A stretch of 64,000 nucleotides of DNA. Source: Rhabditoides inermis (Eukaryota; Nematoda; Chromadorea; Rhabditida; Rhabditidae). Where the stretch lies: NCBI GenBank assembly GCA_963966185.1, contig CAWZYM010000055.1, positions 1 through 64,000 on the forward strand, in the 5' to 3' direction. The notes under the pieces are model-generated. The model saw only the letters and a program-made list of their open reading frames with translations. It ran no database searches and was not told the origin of the DNA. The translations under genes and the position numbers were made by a program. Of the stretch, positions 24,212 through 34,401 are shown piece by piece (position 1 is the first letter of the stretch; each line of letters begins with the position of its first letter).

Positions 24212-24365
24212 CTCACATGGGGAGCGTTGAAATCTCCGCAGATAACCACTGGGTGTGGCGAGGAGACGACCAGTCGGGACAGCGCTAGCAACAACGGGAC
24301 AAAAGATCTGGAATGAGCGGGATGATATACACTAATGAAACGGAAAGGGGAATAGATGCTTGACC

Positions 24366-24615
24366 AGTGATCGTTAAGTTACATTAAGTTAATTTTTTTT
24401 TCCTTTTCGGAGCCGGTGACCTTGGAAATGACGACTGTTGGAGAAAGACGATCGATGAGTGATCATAAACGATCAACATACAATCACGACCGTCTTTTTT
24501 CGTTGTGATTTGTGAACGCAAAAATCACGAATCACGATGAGTATATGAGTCTATGAGAGTATATTTCAGATATGCAAAAAAAACGACATGCTTTAAATGA
24601 TAAGTGACATCATAG
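24366..24615. other. Short non-coding spacer
   Basis: Between the 5'-truncated LINE and the first TIL gene remnant. No feature recognised. Confidence 0.5.
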
Positions 24616-25270
24616 TGGCGTGGAGTAGTCGCATTTCGTGAGTGGGAGACATAAAGGGGTGTTCGTATCCAATCGGATACGAACTTGCACTGCACTGACA
24701 CACGTGAGGCTGCAAGTGAACCATCCACTCAGCTACTTCCACTCATCCACTCACTCCCACTCATCTACTCACTTCCACTCATCTACTCACTCCCACTCAT
24801 CTACTCACTCCCACTCATCCACTCACTCCCAGTCATCCACTCACTCCCACTCATTTACTCACTCCTGCTCCTCCACTCACTCCCATTCATCCACTCACTC
24901 CCACTCATCCACTCACTCCCACTCATTTACTCACTCCTGCTCATCCACTCACTCCCATTCATCCACTCACTCCCACTCATCCACTCACTCCCACTCATCT
25001 ACTCACTTCCACTCATCTACTCACTCCCACTCATCTACTCACTCCCACTCATCCACTCACTCCCACTCATCCACTCACTCTCACTCATTTACTCACTCCT
25101 GCTCATCCACTCACTCCTGCTCATCCACTCACTCCCATTCATCCACTCACTCACACTCATCCACTCACTCACATCACTCACATTGCACTCTTTCCGATCG
25201 CAGTCTGGCTCCGGATCATCGCACGTTGGTTCGCACATCGAACCACACTTCGGGGTCGGAGACATAAGCG
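24616..25270 (-). pseudogene. TIL-type cysteine-rich secreted protein gene remnant (TIL-a)
   Basis: One exon near 25250-25180 encodes PKCGSMCEPTCDDPEPDC then DRKECN and ends in a GT donor (gtgagtg). The matching downstream exon at about 24728-24620 starts PHVCQC, the C-x-C of a TIL (trypsin-inhibitor-like) domain. It then drifts out of frame relative to the paralogue at 26451 (the nucleotides for ECDYSTP are still readable one frame over). No signal-peptide exon was found upstream. The intron between is filled by a minisatellite. Probably a broken gene. Confidence 0.6.
24736..25174. repeat. 18-bp minisatellite (CCCACTCATCYACTCACT)n in TIL-a intron
   Basis: About two dozen variant copies. On the minus strand the unit reads like repeated donor sequence (GTGAGTGAGTGG), and the array begins directly after the exon's GT donor. 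Confidence 0.9.
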
Positions 25271-25300
25271 CAAATGAACGACGCCCCGCCCTTTCATTGC

Positions 25301-25368
25301 TTTACCTCAGTGCATGTGCGCTTTGTTGTGGACCCCGAGCTTCGCGGGTTCGATTCCGGTCACAGCCA
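25301..25368 (+). ncRNA. tRNA-like sequence with B box (degenerate, tRNA-derived repeat or pseudo-tRNA)
   Basis: Contains GGGTTCGATTCCGG, a good internal B box. Upstream TACCTCAGTG is a weak A box. A loop TTGTGGA would give a GTG (His) anticodon. The acceptor and anticodon stems do not close, so this is a pseudo-tRNA or the head of a tRNA-derived SINE. Confidence 0.5.
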
Positions 25369-25469
25369 AATGTTTTGCTCGTGTGAAAATGAGGAGTTGT
25401 GGCAGGTTGTGGCAGAAGTAAGCCGCCACTGTTCCTTTAAGATTCGATAGATCTGAACCGAGTTATTAA

Positions 25470-25777
25470 AGGGAGTGTACACTCTGAATTTCGAAGTTGA
25501 GTTAGCACCGGGATGTGAAAATATGTTGAAAATGATGTACTTTTGTCAATGCAACTATGTGTCGGAGATACATATAAGTCGATGAAAACTTCTGTTGAAC
25601 ATTGAAAATTGGCACCAATTGGCACCAATTTCTGCATTTTAACACATTTTGCGTTCAATTTTTACCAACTTGCAGACATTTTCAGCAAATAGTTGTATTG
25701 ACAAAACTGAGTCGTTTTCAACATATTTTCACATCCCGGTGCTAACTCAACTTCGGAATTCAGAGTGTACACTCCCT
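25470..25777. mobile_element. TTAA-flanked MITE (308 bp), Kolobok-type
   Basis: About 60-bp terminal inverted repeats starting AGGGAGTGTACACTCTGAAT, flanked on both sides by TTAA (25466-25469 and 25778-25781). TTAA duplication plus an AGGG terminus fits non-autonomous Kolobok elements. No coding capacity. Confidence 0.85.
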
Positions 25778-25830
25778 TTAACTCATCCGATAGGTGAAAA
25801 ACTTTGCTTCATTTGACTTGCAAATGACCA

Positions 25831-26283
25831 TCATTTCCCTAATAAATATAGACCGCCAAGCTCGCGAATCGCGCGGTCGAATGGTCTTGCGCCGGCCGAT
25901 AACGGGTTATTGATGGCTAAAATGATGTCTGGTAAATATTCTGAGAAATGACTGCCGTACGATGAACGGGGGGGGGGGGAGGACGGCCTAACCAGCCCCG
26001 GCCTGCACAGACACACATTCTTCGCCACGCTCCGGCCACACTGAAACTATTCATAGAAGTATATTATAGAAAAGAAATGGTAGTAATTAAGAACCTGTGG
26101 GTTGTGTATGTGGATATGTGGATATTCGCAGCTGGGTTTGCAGACGTATTGTCCTCTCTCGTGCGATTCCTCGTTCACCGGGCAGTCTCGCGGTGAGACC
26201 ACCGATCCACCACTCACAAAGTACACACACACAATCAGTAGCACAAAACGGGTACTGACTGCGTTTCGAAAATGTAGAATCAT
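25831..26283 (-). CDS. Secreted TIL-type cysteine-rich protein (TIL-b)
   Basis: Exon 1 (26283 to about 26095) begins MILHFRNAVSTRFVLLIVCV, a clear signal peptide, followed by RDCPVNEESHERGQYVCKPS and CEYPHIHIHNPQ, with a donor after the Gln. A further exon near 26040-25970 reads CGRSVAKNVCLCRPGLVRP, the C-x-C and Gly-Val-Arg segment of TIL domains. The expected last cysteines after this segment are not evident, and the open frame runs on into the region next to the TTAA MITE, so the gene may be truncated. TIL domains are small disulfide-rich inhibitors of serine proteases, exported from the cell. Confidence 0.65.
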
Positions 26284-26450
26284 GAGCGATGTGAATGTGA
26301 GTGAGTGTGTGTGCTGTGAATGTAGCTGAAGAATTGTTTTCGCCGATGTACATACATGATTGCTAGAACTGATAACATATCACGTCTCAGAACATCACAA
26401 CACATTTATCGAGTTAAACATTGGTCAATTCGGTTGACAGCTTACAGTGT

Positions 26451-26951
26451 TCACATGGGAGTGGAGTAGTCGCACTCCTTGAGTGGGAGACAGAGGGTGC
26501 TGTTCACATAGAGTCGAACCAGACCCGCCTTGCACTGACACACATGCTCATGCGGCTGCAATATTTATCACTTATGCATATTCCATCAGTTCTTGAAGCC
26601 ACTCACATTGCACTCGTTCCTGTGTATGGAATCCACATCTGCTCAAAGATATCCGTGCTCTTGAGAAAGTACAACGGTATTTCACAAGAATAGTGTTTTG
26701 GCGCGTGTACCTACCCCTCACCTGATTATCCACAATCAATGCCTCCATACTCACTGCGACTCAAGGCGCTCAATCTGACCACGCTGTGTAAGAGGCGCGC
26801 ACGCTCCGATGAGGCTAGACTTCTGATTCCTATCAAATGCCAAGTTCCCAACTTTTACGAGACATTTTCCATAACATTTCATATTATCTTTTAACTCCAT
26901 ACTATACCTACACGTCAGTTTTGTGTGGCGCAGTTATCTTGATTGTAATGA

Positions 26952-26993
<42 letters not shown>

Positions 26994-27076
26994 TCTATCG
27001 CAGTCTGGCTCCGGATCATCGCACGTTGGTTCGCACATCGAACCACACTTCGAGGATTCGCCCTCGTTCAAACACC
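26451..27076 (-). CDS. TIL-type cysteine-rich protein (TIL-c), possibly two gene fragments
   Basis: Last exon (about 26555 down to 26451) encodes PHEHVCQCKAGLVRLYVN then CLPLKECDYSTPM and stop, a complete TIL C-terminal half. A short exon at about 26635-26605 reads VDSIHRNECN and ends in GTGAGT. Upstream, at 27076-26998, an exon starting after a CAG acceptor gives CLNEGESSKCGSMCEPTC then DDPEPDC. Together they make the 10-cysteine TIL pattern. However, the upstream exon runs into an (AAT)n microsatellite coding poly-Asn and then a stop, and no signal-peptide exon was seen. It may therefore be one damaged gene or two neighbouring remnants. Confidence 0.55.
26951..26993. repeat. (TTA)n microsatellite
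   Basis: About 14 TTA units inserted directly after the DPEPDCDR codons of the TIL-c exon (minus strand), which would translate as poly-Asn. Confidence 0.9.
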
Positions 27077-27142
27077 CTGCAGATGGAATCATCAACTATT
27101 TTTCGAGCTAATCAATAAAACTAACGCAACTAAACTATTTAA

Positions 27143-27647
27143 AGGTAGTGTACCCTCTGAATCTGGGTGTATGCGTAGATATAACATGTCATTGTTTACG
27201 ATTCAATGAGTATATCATGTTAATGCAAATATACATTCTGAAACAAATTAGTTTTAAAAAATCATTTGAAAATTGGAGTGAGAAATCGTAGAATCTAATA
27301 ACTTTTAATCAGCTCGGGGGGTGTGTGCACAACTTGCACGAAGTTACACAATTTGACTACACTATCGGCTGTTTCATTAAAGATAACATTTTTAATATGT
27401 GTTTCTTTTACGAATTTGGCGGGAACAGCTGATGGATAAATGATCTGCTAAACGCAGTAAGTTCTGTTAAAAATCATAACTCATATCGTTGCATAAATAC
27501 CTCCATAAATATGCGTATCATGTTGGATTTAAATAAAATTTTGATAAATTTTATTTTCATTATTTTTCATCACAAACATTTTTTTTCTTTCTCATCACAA
27601 ACATGATAATTTTTAATATGGGATTCAGAGGGTACACTACACTTCCT
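27143..27647. mobile_element. TTAA-flanked MITE (505 bp), second family
   Basis: Ends AGGTAGTGTACCCTCTGAATC and an inverted near-copy (AGGAAGTGTAGTGTACCCTC), flanked by TTAA at 27139-27142 and 27648-27651. AT-rich, non-coding. Its right end forms the stop codon of the adjacent TIL-d gene. Confidence 0.85.
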
Positions 27648-28041
27648 TTAAACATGACTCACAAACTTCTTTCTGGCAGTCCTCTCTCCGGATGCACGAC
27701 ACTCGTTGGTCGGGGGATTTGTTCATCCACATTCCATATCTGGTCACTGTCTCCGGATTTCTGTTCACCAAGTGTGTCTGTCGCACCCAACCATCATTGC
27801 ACTCGCAGTGATTCGAGTACATACCCTTCACGCGACACTGAAAACAACGACACTTTCTCACTGCCTTTGGTGAGCTCACCCATCCTGGAATGTGGGAGTG
27901 AGGCATTTCGCAGCTAAGTTCACAAGCGAACAGCCCCCGCGACACAAAATGCTCGTTGTGATCGCAATCCGAGGGCTCTGTGTATCGCGCACTCACAATT
28001 GCGAGCACACAACACGCGAATACTAGTATCTGAAATTTCAT
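27637..28041 (-). CDS. Secreted cysteine-rich TIL-related protein (TIL-d)
   Basis: Begins MKFQILVFACCVLAIVSA, a signal peptide with a cleavage-like AxA end, then PSDCDHNEHFVSRGLFACEL SC and EMPHSHIPGW, parallel to TIL-b. A 42-bp GT...TTTTCAG intron (about 27838-27880) probably removes a short stretch, joining PGW to CRVKGMYSNHCECNDGWVR, with the C-x-C typical of TIL. The C-terminus reads CIRREDCQKEVCESCLKEV. The last Leu-Lys-Glu-Val codons and the stop are supplied by the TTAA target site and the end of a MITE, so the original end was probably different. The 5' part of the gene lies inside palindrome P3 and is duplicated at 46691-46893. Confidence 0.75.
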   Translation of the reverse strand: MKFQILVFACCVLAIVSARYTEPSDCDHNEHFVSRGLFACELSCEMPHSHIPGWVSSPKAVRKCRCFQCRVKGMYSNHCECNDGWVRQTHLVNRNPETVTRYGMWMNKSPDQRVSCIRREDCQKEVCESCLKEV

Positions 28042-28199
28042 ATTTCAGATATAAGGACCCCAATCGATATTAATGATTTTAAAATTTCGATATCATTGTA
28101 TCATGATAATATTACTTTAGTTATGTAGTTTCGAAATATATATGGATGTTCTATGTTTACTTGATACGCGCGCCACAATTCCGCGCCAAGCGCGCACCC

Positions 28200-28505
28200 T
28201 CCCGACACTTCCTGTGAATGACAGGAAAAAAGTGTTCGGCTGGGTCAAATGCGACACTTGCTGTAAAACACAGGAACATCGTGTGTAAAAGCGTCACTTG
28301 CTGTAAATTGCACAGGGGTCACTTCCTGTAAATCATGTGATCACAAAGGATTCACGATTTACACAATATGAAATGAAATTGAATGAATGTTTATAGGCAA
28401 AAACCCCTCATGTGGTCTCTAGCATCATCTAACCCCAATGTGCGCTGACATAGCTCCTAGTAACCACATGCCCGAAAAGTGTTCGATTCTTACAGAGATG
28501 GTGTG
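28200..28505. repeat. Region of CACTTCCTGTAAA-like repeats and a dispersed repeat shared with P3
   Basis: Five or more variants of CACTTSCTGTRAA in both orientations near 28200-28340. The segment 28446-28505 (ACATAGCTCCTAGTAACCAC onward) is about 90 percent identical to 34889-34950. Non-coding; mirrored in the other arm. Confidence 0.65.
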
Positions 28506-28612
28506 ATATTAGTATAGGATTCTCCTAGCGAAATTCTAAGGGTGAGCCAAAGATCTAATTATTCTTCTACCGTAATTCTAAGGGTGAGTCGAAGATGGAA
28601 TTTTTCTGAAGC

Positions 28613-28656
28613 AGCTTGCAAGATGATCGAAAAAATTTTTTTCGATCATCTTGCAA
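28613..28656. repeat. Perfect short hairpin around A6T7
   Basis: CTTGCAAGATGATCGA and its reverse complement surround an A6T7 core; the mirrored hairpin is at about 46075-46118. Both copies read A6T7 on the plus strand, so the core is not reverse-complemented between arms although everything around it is. Confidence 0.8.
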
Positions 28657-29304
28657 GCGGCTTGAGAAGAGCTAAATATTATAAAAACAAAAACGATCGA
28701 GGAAATCGCGAAAGAACTGCGGCGCCTCGTTAACCCCGTACATGCAAGACAGCGAGCTTTTTAGAAGTTTCGAATTCCCGCCAAAACTTGTATCTCGCGG
28801 ATCTCTCGAATGAGCTGTCATTGCTCTCAACAAGCGTAGCAGAGTGGTTGGGTTCACGCTTCTCAGGCGTAACCGCGTAACTACGAAGACCATTCTATCA
28901 TGTGCTTCTGATATCTGATTCTTCAGGCCTGATATAGCCGCGTTGACAAGTTGGTTGCAATTATTCTCTTATCGTAGTTCTAAAGGAAGAGCAAAGGGTG
29001 AAAATGAGTACGCCCATGTACATAGTTAACACTTCGGATACAACAAATTTATATTCTTGAATTTATTCACATGTCATTTCATCCGGCAAATAAAACAGGT
29101 CCATCGAGTATCACAGTCATCCAGTAATAGCACAGTCGCTCGCTTACAAGTAGATATACGAAAACACAATAAAAGCTATAAGTGGAATAGAATTCTATGA
29201 GAAATGTCAAACGATGGTAGGACATGGGAAGCAAACATATATAAAATGACAAATGCACAGACTTGTTGTGAGATATGGAGATGACAGACAGAGTGAGGGC
29301 GAGT

Positions 29305-31585
29305 CTAGCCACGGTAGCGGGATGTGTAAGCACATGCGCGCTTCGGACGACCCGAGTGTTCGCGCACTAGGTCACACACAAGTGTCTGAAAAACAACCAC
29401 ACTTACACCCATTCTAAACCACAATCTCATCGAGCAACGCACCTTGAAGTTGCTGATGCGCTGCCGGATCTTGGCCACCTTCTTCCTCTCCGCACTGTGC
29501 GGAGGGTGGACAGAGCCACGCGGGGGCAAGAGAACACGCGCGGCGGCGATCGCCTTCCAGTACTGGCCGCACGTCTGCCAAACAGCTCGTTCCCACCCTC
29601 TTCCAAGTTATCCCCCCCCCACTCACCTGCACCGCCACATCCTCCCAATTCGTGTTGCGCGACTTACTCATCAGCTCAATACACTCCTTCCTCGCCAAAT
29701 TGTTGTACGTCTGCGTGAGCTGCACAACGGCCGCATCATCGCTCCTGCAACACCAACATCAATAATGCAATGCATTTGCCCTGCCACTCCCACCTCCCAC
29801 TACTCACATGAGGCCGTGGTAGTAGATCTCAGCAGTGTGCCTGTCCAGCTGCTCCGTGTCCAAGTACTCAATCCACGCCGCAAACGGCTCCGTCAACATG
29901 TGGTTCAAGCTAAACGATCAATAATAAATATCAAATCCCATGCTCACTTGTTGGGAAGGTCGTGGTTGAAATTGTGTTGATTGTTGCTTGCGGTGACCGG
30001 CTGCTGCGAAACCGAGGCAGGCACCTTCTTAGTCGTAGCCGCCTTCTTCTGGCTACTAGCCTTCTGCGACTGGGATGCAATGGCCGTCTCAGCGCTGCCG
30101 GACTTGTGAGATTCATTCGATTGAGTGGCGGCTGTCTTGCTGCTCGTGCCCTTTCCCTTGCTCACCGGGGCGGTCACAATCACCTACACAAAATCATTAA
30201 AACGAAACAAAGACGTCAACGCACATCCTCAAGCTTGCCCTTGACCATCTTCTTGTTGATCATCTTCAACTTGGTGTCCCTGCTGTGGTCGGCCACCAGT
30301 CCGAACATGTCATTCTGCCAGAACTCGTCCGGAACCGGCTCTCCCTTTTGCGACTTGTCAATGATATTGCGCACATGCTTCTCACACGTCCCGATGCTGC
30401 CCTGATACGTCCACCTAAGTCAAATTTGAACACTAAAATGCAAAGATTATGAGAACGAGTGTGCTGACGTATGAACAGTTTGACTGACTGGTAGGGTTCG
30501 TCGCCATGCCACAGCATGTTGGCACACGTCACAGCCCGCTGGCCGCATGACACCTTGTCCTGAAACACACAAGGTCACACGTGCACGGGGCTAGCAATTC
30601 ACCCTCTGCTGCGGGTAGTTCATTTCCAGGTAGATGTCCGCCTCGACCACGTCCGGGTACATCCATTCCATTATCTGTCTGAATGCCGGCTTCTGCAATA
30701 GATGACATGACATTGCCCACCACACCACGACTCCGGTCACACTCACCAGGTAGTACTCCTCTTTGTGCATCGAGTCGTAGAGAATGTAGAACGCCCGACG
30801 GTTCTTCTTCGCGGGGTGGTACATAAAGAAGCGATCGATTGAGACCTGTTTATAATCACGCCTTCTTCCAGCAATATTGTTCAGGAATGCAACGCTATAA
30901 CATATGTATCGATTTTGCAACATTGCGCAATACAGCTTTAAAAAAACGACGATGAAGCGGCCTTAAATCGGCAATCGAAATGGTTACGTACCGGAGGGTG
31001 ACCCAGTGGGGAGCCTCCTCGTCGGGCGGCAACGCGTCGTGTTCAGCCAGCAACAACTGGATCTGCAACAACTATGTGTCAGGCTGCGGTACAACCACTT
31101 TGAAATGGATCCAATAAACACGACCCAGTCCCGCATCACATCACATCGAAATATTGTTTGTGAAACAGACTTACAACGTGAATGCTCTTGCTGGTAGCAG
31201 GACTGTCGGCCTTGAACGCGCCGTGGTTGAACTGTATGTAACACAGTTATTAACAAAACGAAGATCGACAGGAGCTCACATGTTCGTCCAGATGACTCAT
31301 AAGACCACGGTATCCCGCGGTAGATGGGTTCTCGTAGTTTTTGATCGCTTTGAACATCTCGTTGACTTGATCTTGATCCAACTTCTAAAATCAACTAAAT
31401 CATAGTCAATCGATAACGAGTTAATAACGCACCCTTTCTTCATACAACTGCTGCCTCGACTTGGCGGGCGCGGCCTGTGCCGGTGCCCTGCTCGGGGATG
31501 CCTTTCCGGCAAGCTTTCCCGGCTGAGCAACCTTGGTCGCTTTCCCACTTTGCTTCGCCGGCGCTCTGCGGCGAGTTACCGCCAT
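29305..31585 (-). CDS. Ulp1/SENP-like C48 cysteine protease-domain protein (intact copy)
   Basis: Multi-exon gene. Exon 1 (31433-31585) encodes a basic, Ala/Lys-rich leader (MAVTRRRAPAKQSGK...QQLYEER) and exon 2 starts KLDQDQVNEMF at 31384. The protease core is recognisable: APHWVTLR with the His-Trp pair (about 31020), YILYDSM with the Asp, and YPQQRDKVSCGQRAV with the oxyanion Gln and nucleophile Cys-Gly. This His...Asp...Gln...Cys order defines C48 peptidases, which remove ubiquitin-like modifiers. A Ser/Lys/Gln-rich linker (about 30180-29960) and a C-terminal region follow (FAAWIEYLDTEQLDRH, NNLARKECIELMSKSR, KVAKIRQRISNFK) ending at RYRG, stop at 29305. C48 domains also occur inside transposons, so the gene could be host or element-derived; no transposase is attached. 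It is entirely within P3. Confidence 0.75.
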
Positions 31586-31587
31586 CT

Positions 31588-32209
31588 TTAACAATATACA
31601 TGATAATTGATCGATACTCAAAATAGGTAATATGGGTACGTGAACACGCCGTGGAACCACACGCCTGGCAAGAATATGCAAACAAACAATTATTAGCCAA
31701 CAACTACATCTACAATGAGAGCAAAAATATGAAAAATTGACGCAAAAAATTATAGCATACGAAACAGGACAGTGAATGGAAGAAAGTTAAAATGACGGCA
31801 TGATGAAAAAATCGATGAAACAAAAGAAAGTAAACGTAACGACAGACAGCAGAAATTGCATGAAAATCGTCGGATACCAAAACACAGGGAGAATGCAGTA
31901 GGATCGTTGTTTGGCACATGGAAAGCGGAGCAAATAATATAATATGTTATTGAAAGTAATTTAACATGCCACTCTAAACTTCGTATATAACGACCATTAC
32001 CACACGAAAGAACATGGATATACAATCACTTTTTAATATAATGAAACCATATTAAAAACAAAACATGCAGAAAACGCGTTGCAGAAAAGGGCAATTTGTA
32101 AACTATAGTGGGTCCGCAAATGGGGTTCAACTCTTTTCATGAGAGACATCAGGGTCGTTAGACAACGATCAAAACCCTTTGGATAATGTTTTCGATTTGA
32201 CAAAATTTT
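31588..32209. other. AT-rich region upstream of the C48 gene, no gene recognised
   Basis: Presumed promoter side of the protease gene; mirrored at 35690-36311. No motif assigned. Confidence 0.4.
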
Positions 32210-32281
32210 GCGAGGGTAGCCGAGACCGAACCCGCAAGTCACGCTTGCTAAGCGAGAGCGTTACCACTTCGCCACGTGGTC
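32210..32281 (-). ncRNA. tRNA-Ala(AGC)-like pseudo-tRNA or SINE head (P3 left arm)
   Basis: Mirror of 35618-35689; see that entry for the fold. Confidence 0.5.
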
Positions 32282-32329
32282 ATGAGAGGAAAGCAGTGGA
32301 GTAGAGAAATGAAAAGCAAAAACAACACG

Positions 32330-32835
32330 ACACTGCGATACTGTAAATTGCGATATTGCGATATACGATACTGCCGCCGTACCAAAGTCCCCCTCTACAC
32401 ACGCTCTTTTTCGCATGTTATTCGTGTGATAAGTTGAAATGATGTGAAGTAATCACAGAAGATCATAATGTGCACCCCATTATCACACCAACTTTCTGCG
32501 CGGGAATGCTTGTAACACCGCAACTTTTGAAATTAGCACGCAAGAAACTGCGCGATTTCAAAATAACACACGAAGTTGGGGTGATTGTCGCGCCACGGGC
32601 AACAGACTGTCTGCCTCTAGCAATTCACACACTCTCTTGCTTTCTCTAGCCGCGCATGCCGCCAATGAGTTGAATTCAACTTGCGAACTGTCAGCTAGTG
32701 ATGTTCGAGTGATATCTCACGTATTGTTCGCGTGTAAAGGGTGACTTTGGTACGGCGGCAGCGATACTGTGATATTCAAGCTTGCGATACTACGATATTG
32801 CGATATTACGATACTACGATACTGAAGTATCGTAT
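32330..32835. mobile_element. Inverted-repeat element with GATACTGC/GCGATATTGCG termini (P3 left arm)
   Basis: Two outer segments, GCGATACTG... CGCCGTACCAAAGTC at 32336-32390 and its approximate reverse complement at 32745-32835, frame about 350 bp of unique DNA. The outer parts are degenerate tandem GATAC/GATATTGC words. Non-coding MITE-like structure, mirrored at 35064-35569. Confidence 0.65.
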
Positions 32836-33008
32836 TTTCACAACTCTTGAGATCATTTTTGCATGGCACTTGTATTATATGAATGTAAAAAATTTCTTTA
32901 CACATACACATGTTTTTAAAGGAATTTGTAGAGCATATGAGTCATGCGTTTATCACACCGTCTCTGTAAGAATCGGACACTTTTTGAGCATGTGGTTACT
33001 AGGGGCTA

Positions 33009-33497
33009 TGTAGTTTGCTCAGATCGTTTGCTATTTTTCGATCTCACATTTTGTGAATAAATCACAATTACGACAAGATCTCTATTCTTTGTCACATGAT
33101 ATGGGCCATTAGAACACTTTTGCAAACTCTACATTGCCTGAGGGTAATTGATAAACACAAGTAATGTTTGTAGTTTGCTCAGATCGTTTGCCATTTTCTT
33201 TCGATCTCACATTTTGCGAATACATCACAATTACGACAAGATCTCTATTCTTTGTTGCTTGATATGGGCCATTAGAACACTTTTGCAAACTCTACATTGC
33301 CTGAGGGTAATTGATAAACACAAGTAATGTTTGTAGTTTGCTCAGATCGTTTGCCATTTTCTTTCGATCTCACATTTTGCGAATACATCACAATTACGAC
33401 AAGATCTCTATTCTTTGTTGCTTGATATGGGCCATTAGAACACGTTTGCAAACTCTACACTGTCTGAGGGTAACTAATAAACACAAGTAATGTTTGT
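33009..33497. repeat. Tandem repeat, three copies of about 162 bp (P3 left arm)
   Basis: Copies start near 33010, 33171 and 33333 with GTAGTTTGCTCAGATCGTTT and end with AACACAAGTAATGTTT. Mirrored at 34402-34886. Confidence 0.9.
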
Positions 33498-33753
33498 ATG
33501 TACATACCCGCCTGCAGGCCGCAGCGCGCGCGACAGAAGCGCGACGCGGCGCCCGCCCCTGAGGCAGCCGTGAAAGTGATGAAATGATGAACTTTTTTAT
33601 TTTCGTGTCGAATGAATGTTGTCAATTTGTTGAAACATAATACCGCAACAGATGTCCGTTTGCCCGCTCACTCATTAACTACATCATAAACTACAAGACC
33701 AAGAAGAAGATGTTCCATAAACTTGTAGGATGCAAAGGATGATTATCTTTTAA

Positions 33754-34049
33754 AAGTATTTCCAAGTAAAAGTAGTTGGCTTGTACTGATTGTCTTAATT
33801 GAGAAAAAGGACCGAAATTATTTCAGTTGAGACATGTGCCAGCAGGCTCTCTGTGTCAGTAAAAAATGATCAGTTTGTATAAAACGTGTGTGTTTACTTT
33901 ATTTCCTAGTGATACATTCCTATCGTTTGTAGCACAAATCAGTTTGAGAGCCTGCTTGCTTGTACATGTCTCAATTGAAATCATTTCGGTCCTTTTTCTC
34001 AATTGAGACAATCAGTATACAAGCCAACTACTTTTACTTGGAAGGATCT
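33754..34049. mobile_element. Inverted-repeat element in the loop of P3, possible TTAA target
   Basis: Imperfect inverted repeats of about 85 bp (TCCAAGTAAAAGTAGTTGGC at 33761 and its complement at about 34042), with TTAA at 33750-33753 and 34050-34053. Non-coding. Confidence 0.6.
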
Positions 34050-34401
34050 TTAAAGGTGCATTGGCGACTTATTTTGACTCGGAATGTTTGAAAGAATCAT
34101 ATTAACCTTAATCTTAATCGATTTGTGAGAAAGAACAACGATTATCCGTTGCTTTGAAATGTTGCAACTCGCTGTTGCAACATTTTTTTCAAACTCAAAA
34201 TTGGTCCCGCCACGACTTCCATTCCGTTGAACTATTCAATACTGCAGAAATGGCGAAAGAAGACGTAACCTCAGATGAAAGAAGCCCGTTCACTTACTAT
34301 GTGGCGCAATGCGTGTTTGCGCCGTTATGGCACAGACCTCGCCGGTTCGAGTCCTGCGCTTCTGTCGCGCGCGCTGCGGCCTGCAGGCGGGTATGTACAT
34401 A

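Larger units (their letters stand above)
21954..24365 (-). mobile_element. CR1/Jockey-like LINE, degenerate, 5'- and 3'-truncated
   Basis: Reading right to left: an endonuclease segment (FRFISVYHPAHSR, VVICGDFNAP), a 506-bp hAT-like MITE insertion, continued endonuclease (HVSWPNLNTD, LIDEPTRAGHILDIVLSS), a linker rich in Lys, then RT blocks [51 protein letters not shown], the catalytic box LLFADDAKL, and SEVRDLGVLVSQDLS. There is a stop just before RAFDTV (motif A) and further frameshifts, so it cannot encode an active enzyme. The 3' end is lost at the palindrome loop at 21954. Confidence 0.88.
27839..33542 (+). repeat. Palindrome P3, left arm (5.7 kb, uninterrupted)
   Basis: Bases 27839-31424 pair with 43308-46893 (sum 74732) and bases 31421-33542 pair with 34356-36478 (sum 67899, shifting by one after an A-run indel). 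The two pairings share TTAA at 31421-31424, showing that the right arm was once continuous and later opened at TTAA. The arm carries the whole C48 protease gene and the 5' part of TIL-d. Confidence 0.95.

Noticed and set aside
24638..25386. Histidine/serine-repeat protein (SSTHSH)n on the plus strand
   Set aside because: It is a read-through of an 18-bp minisatellite that lies in a minus-strand intron.
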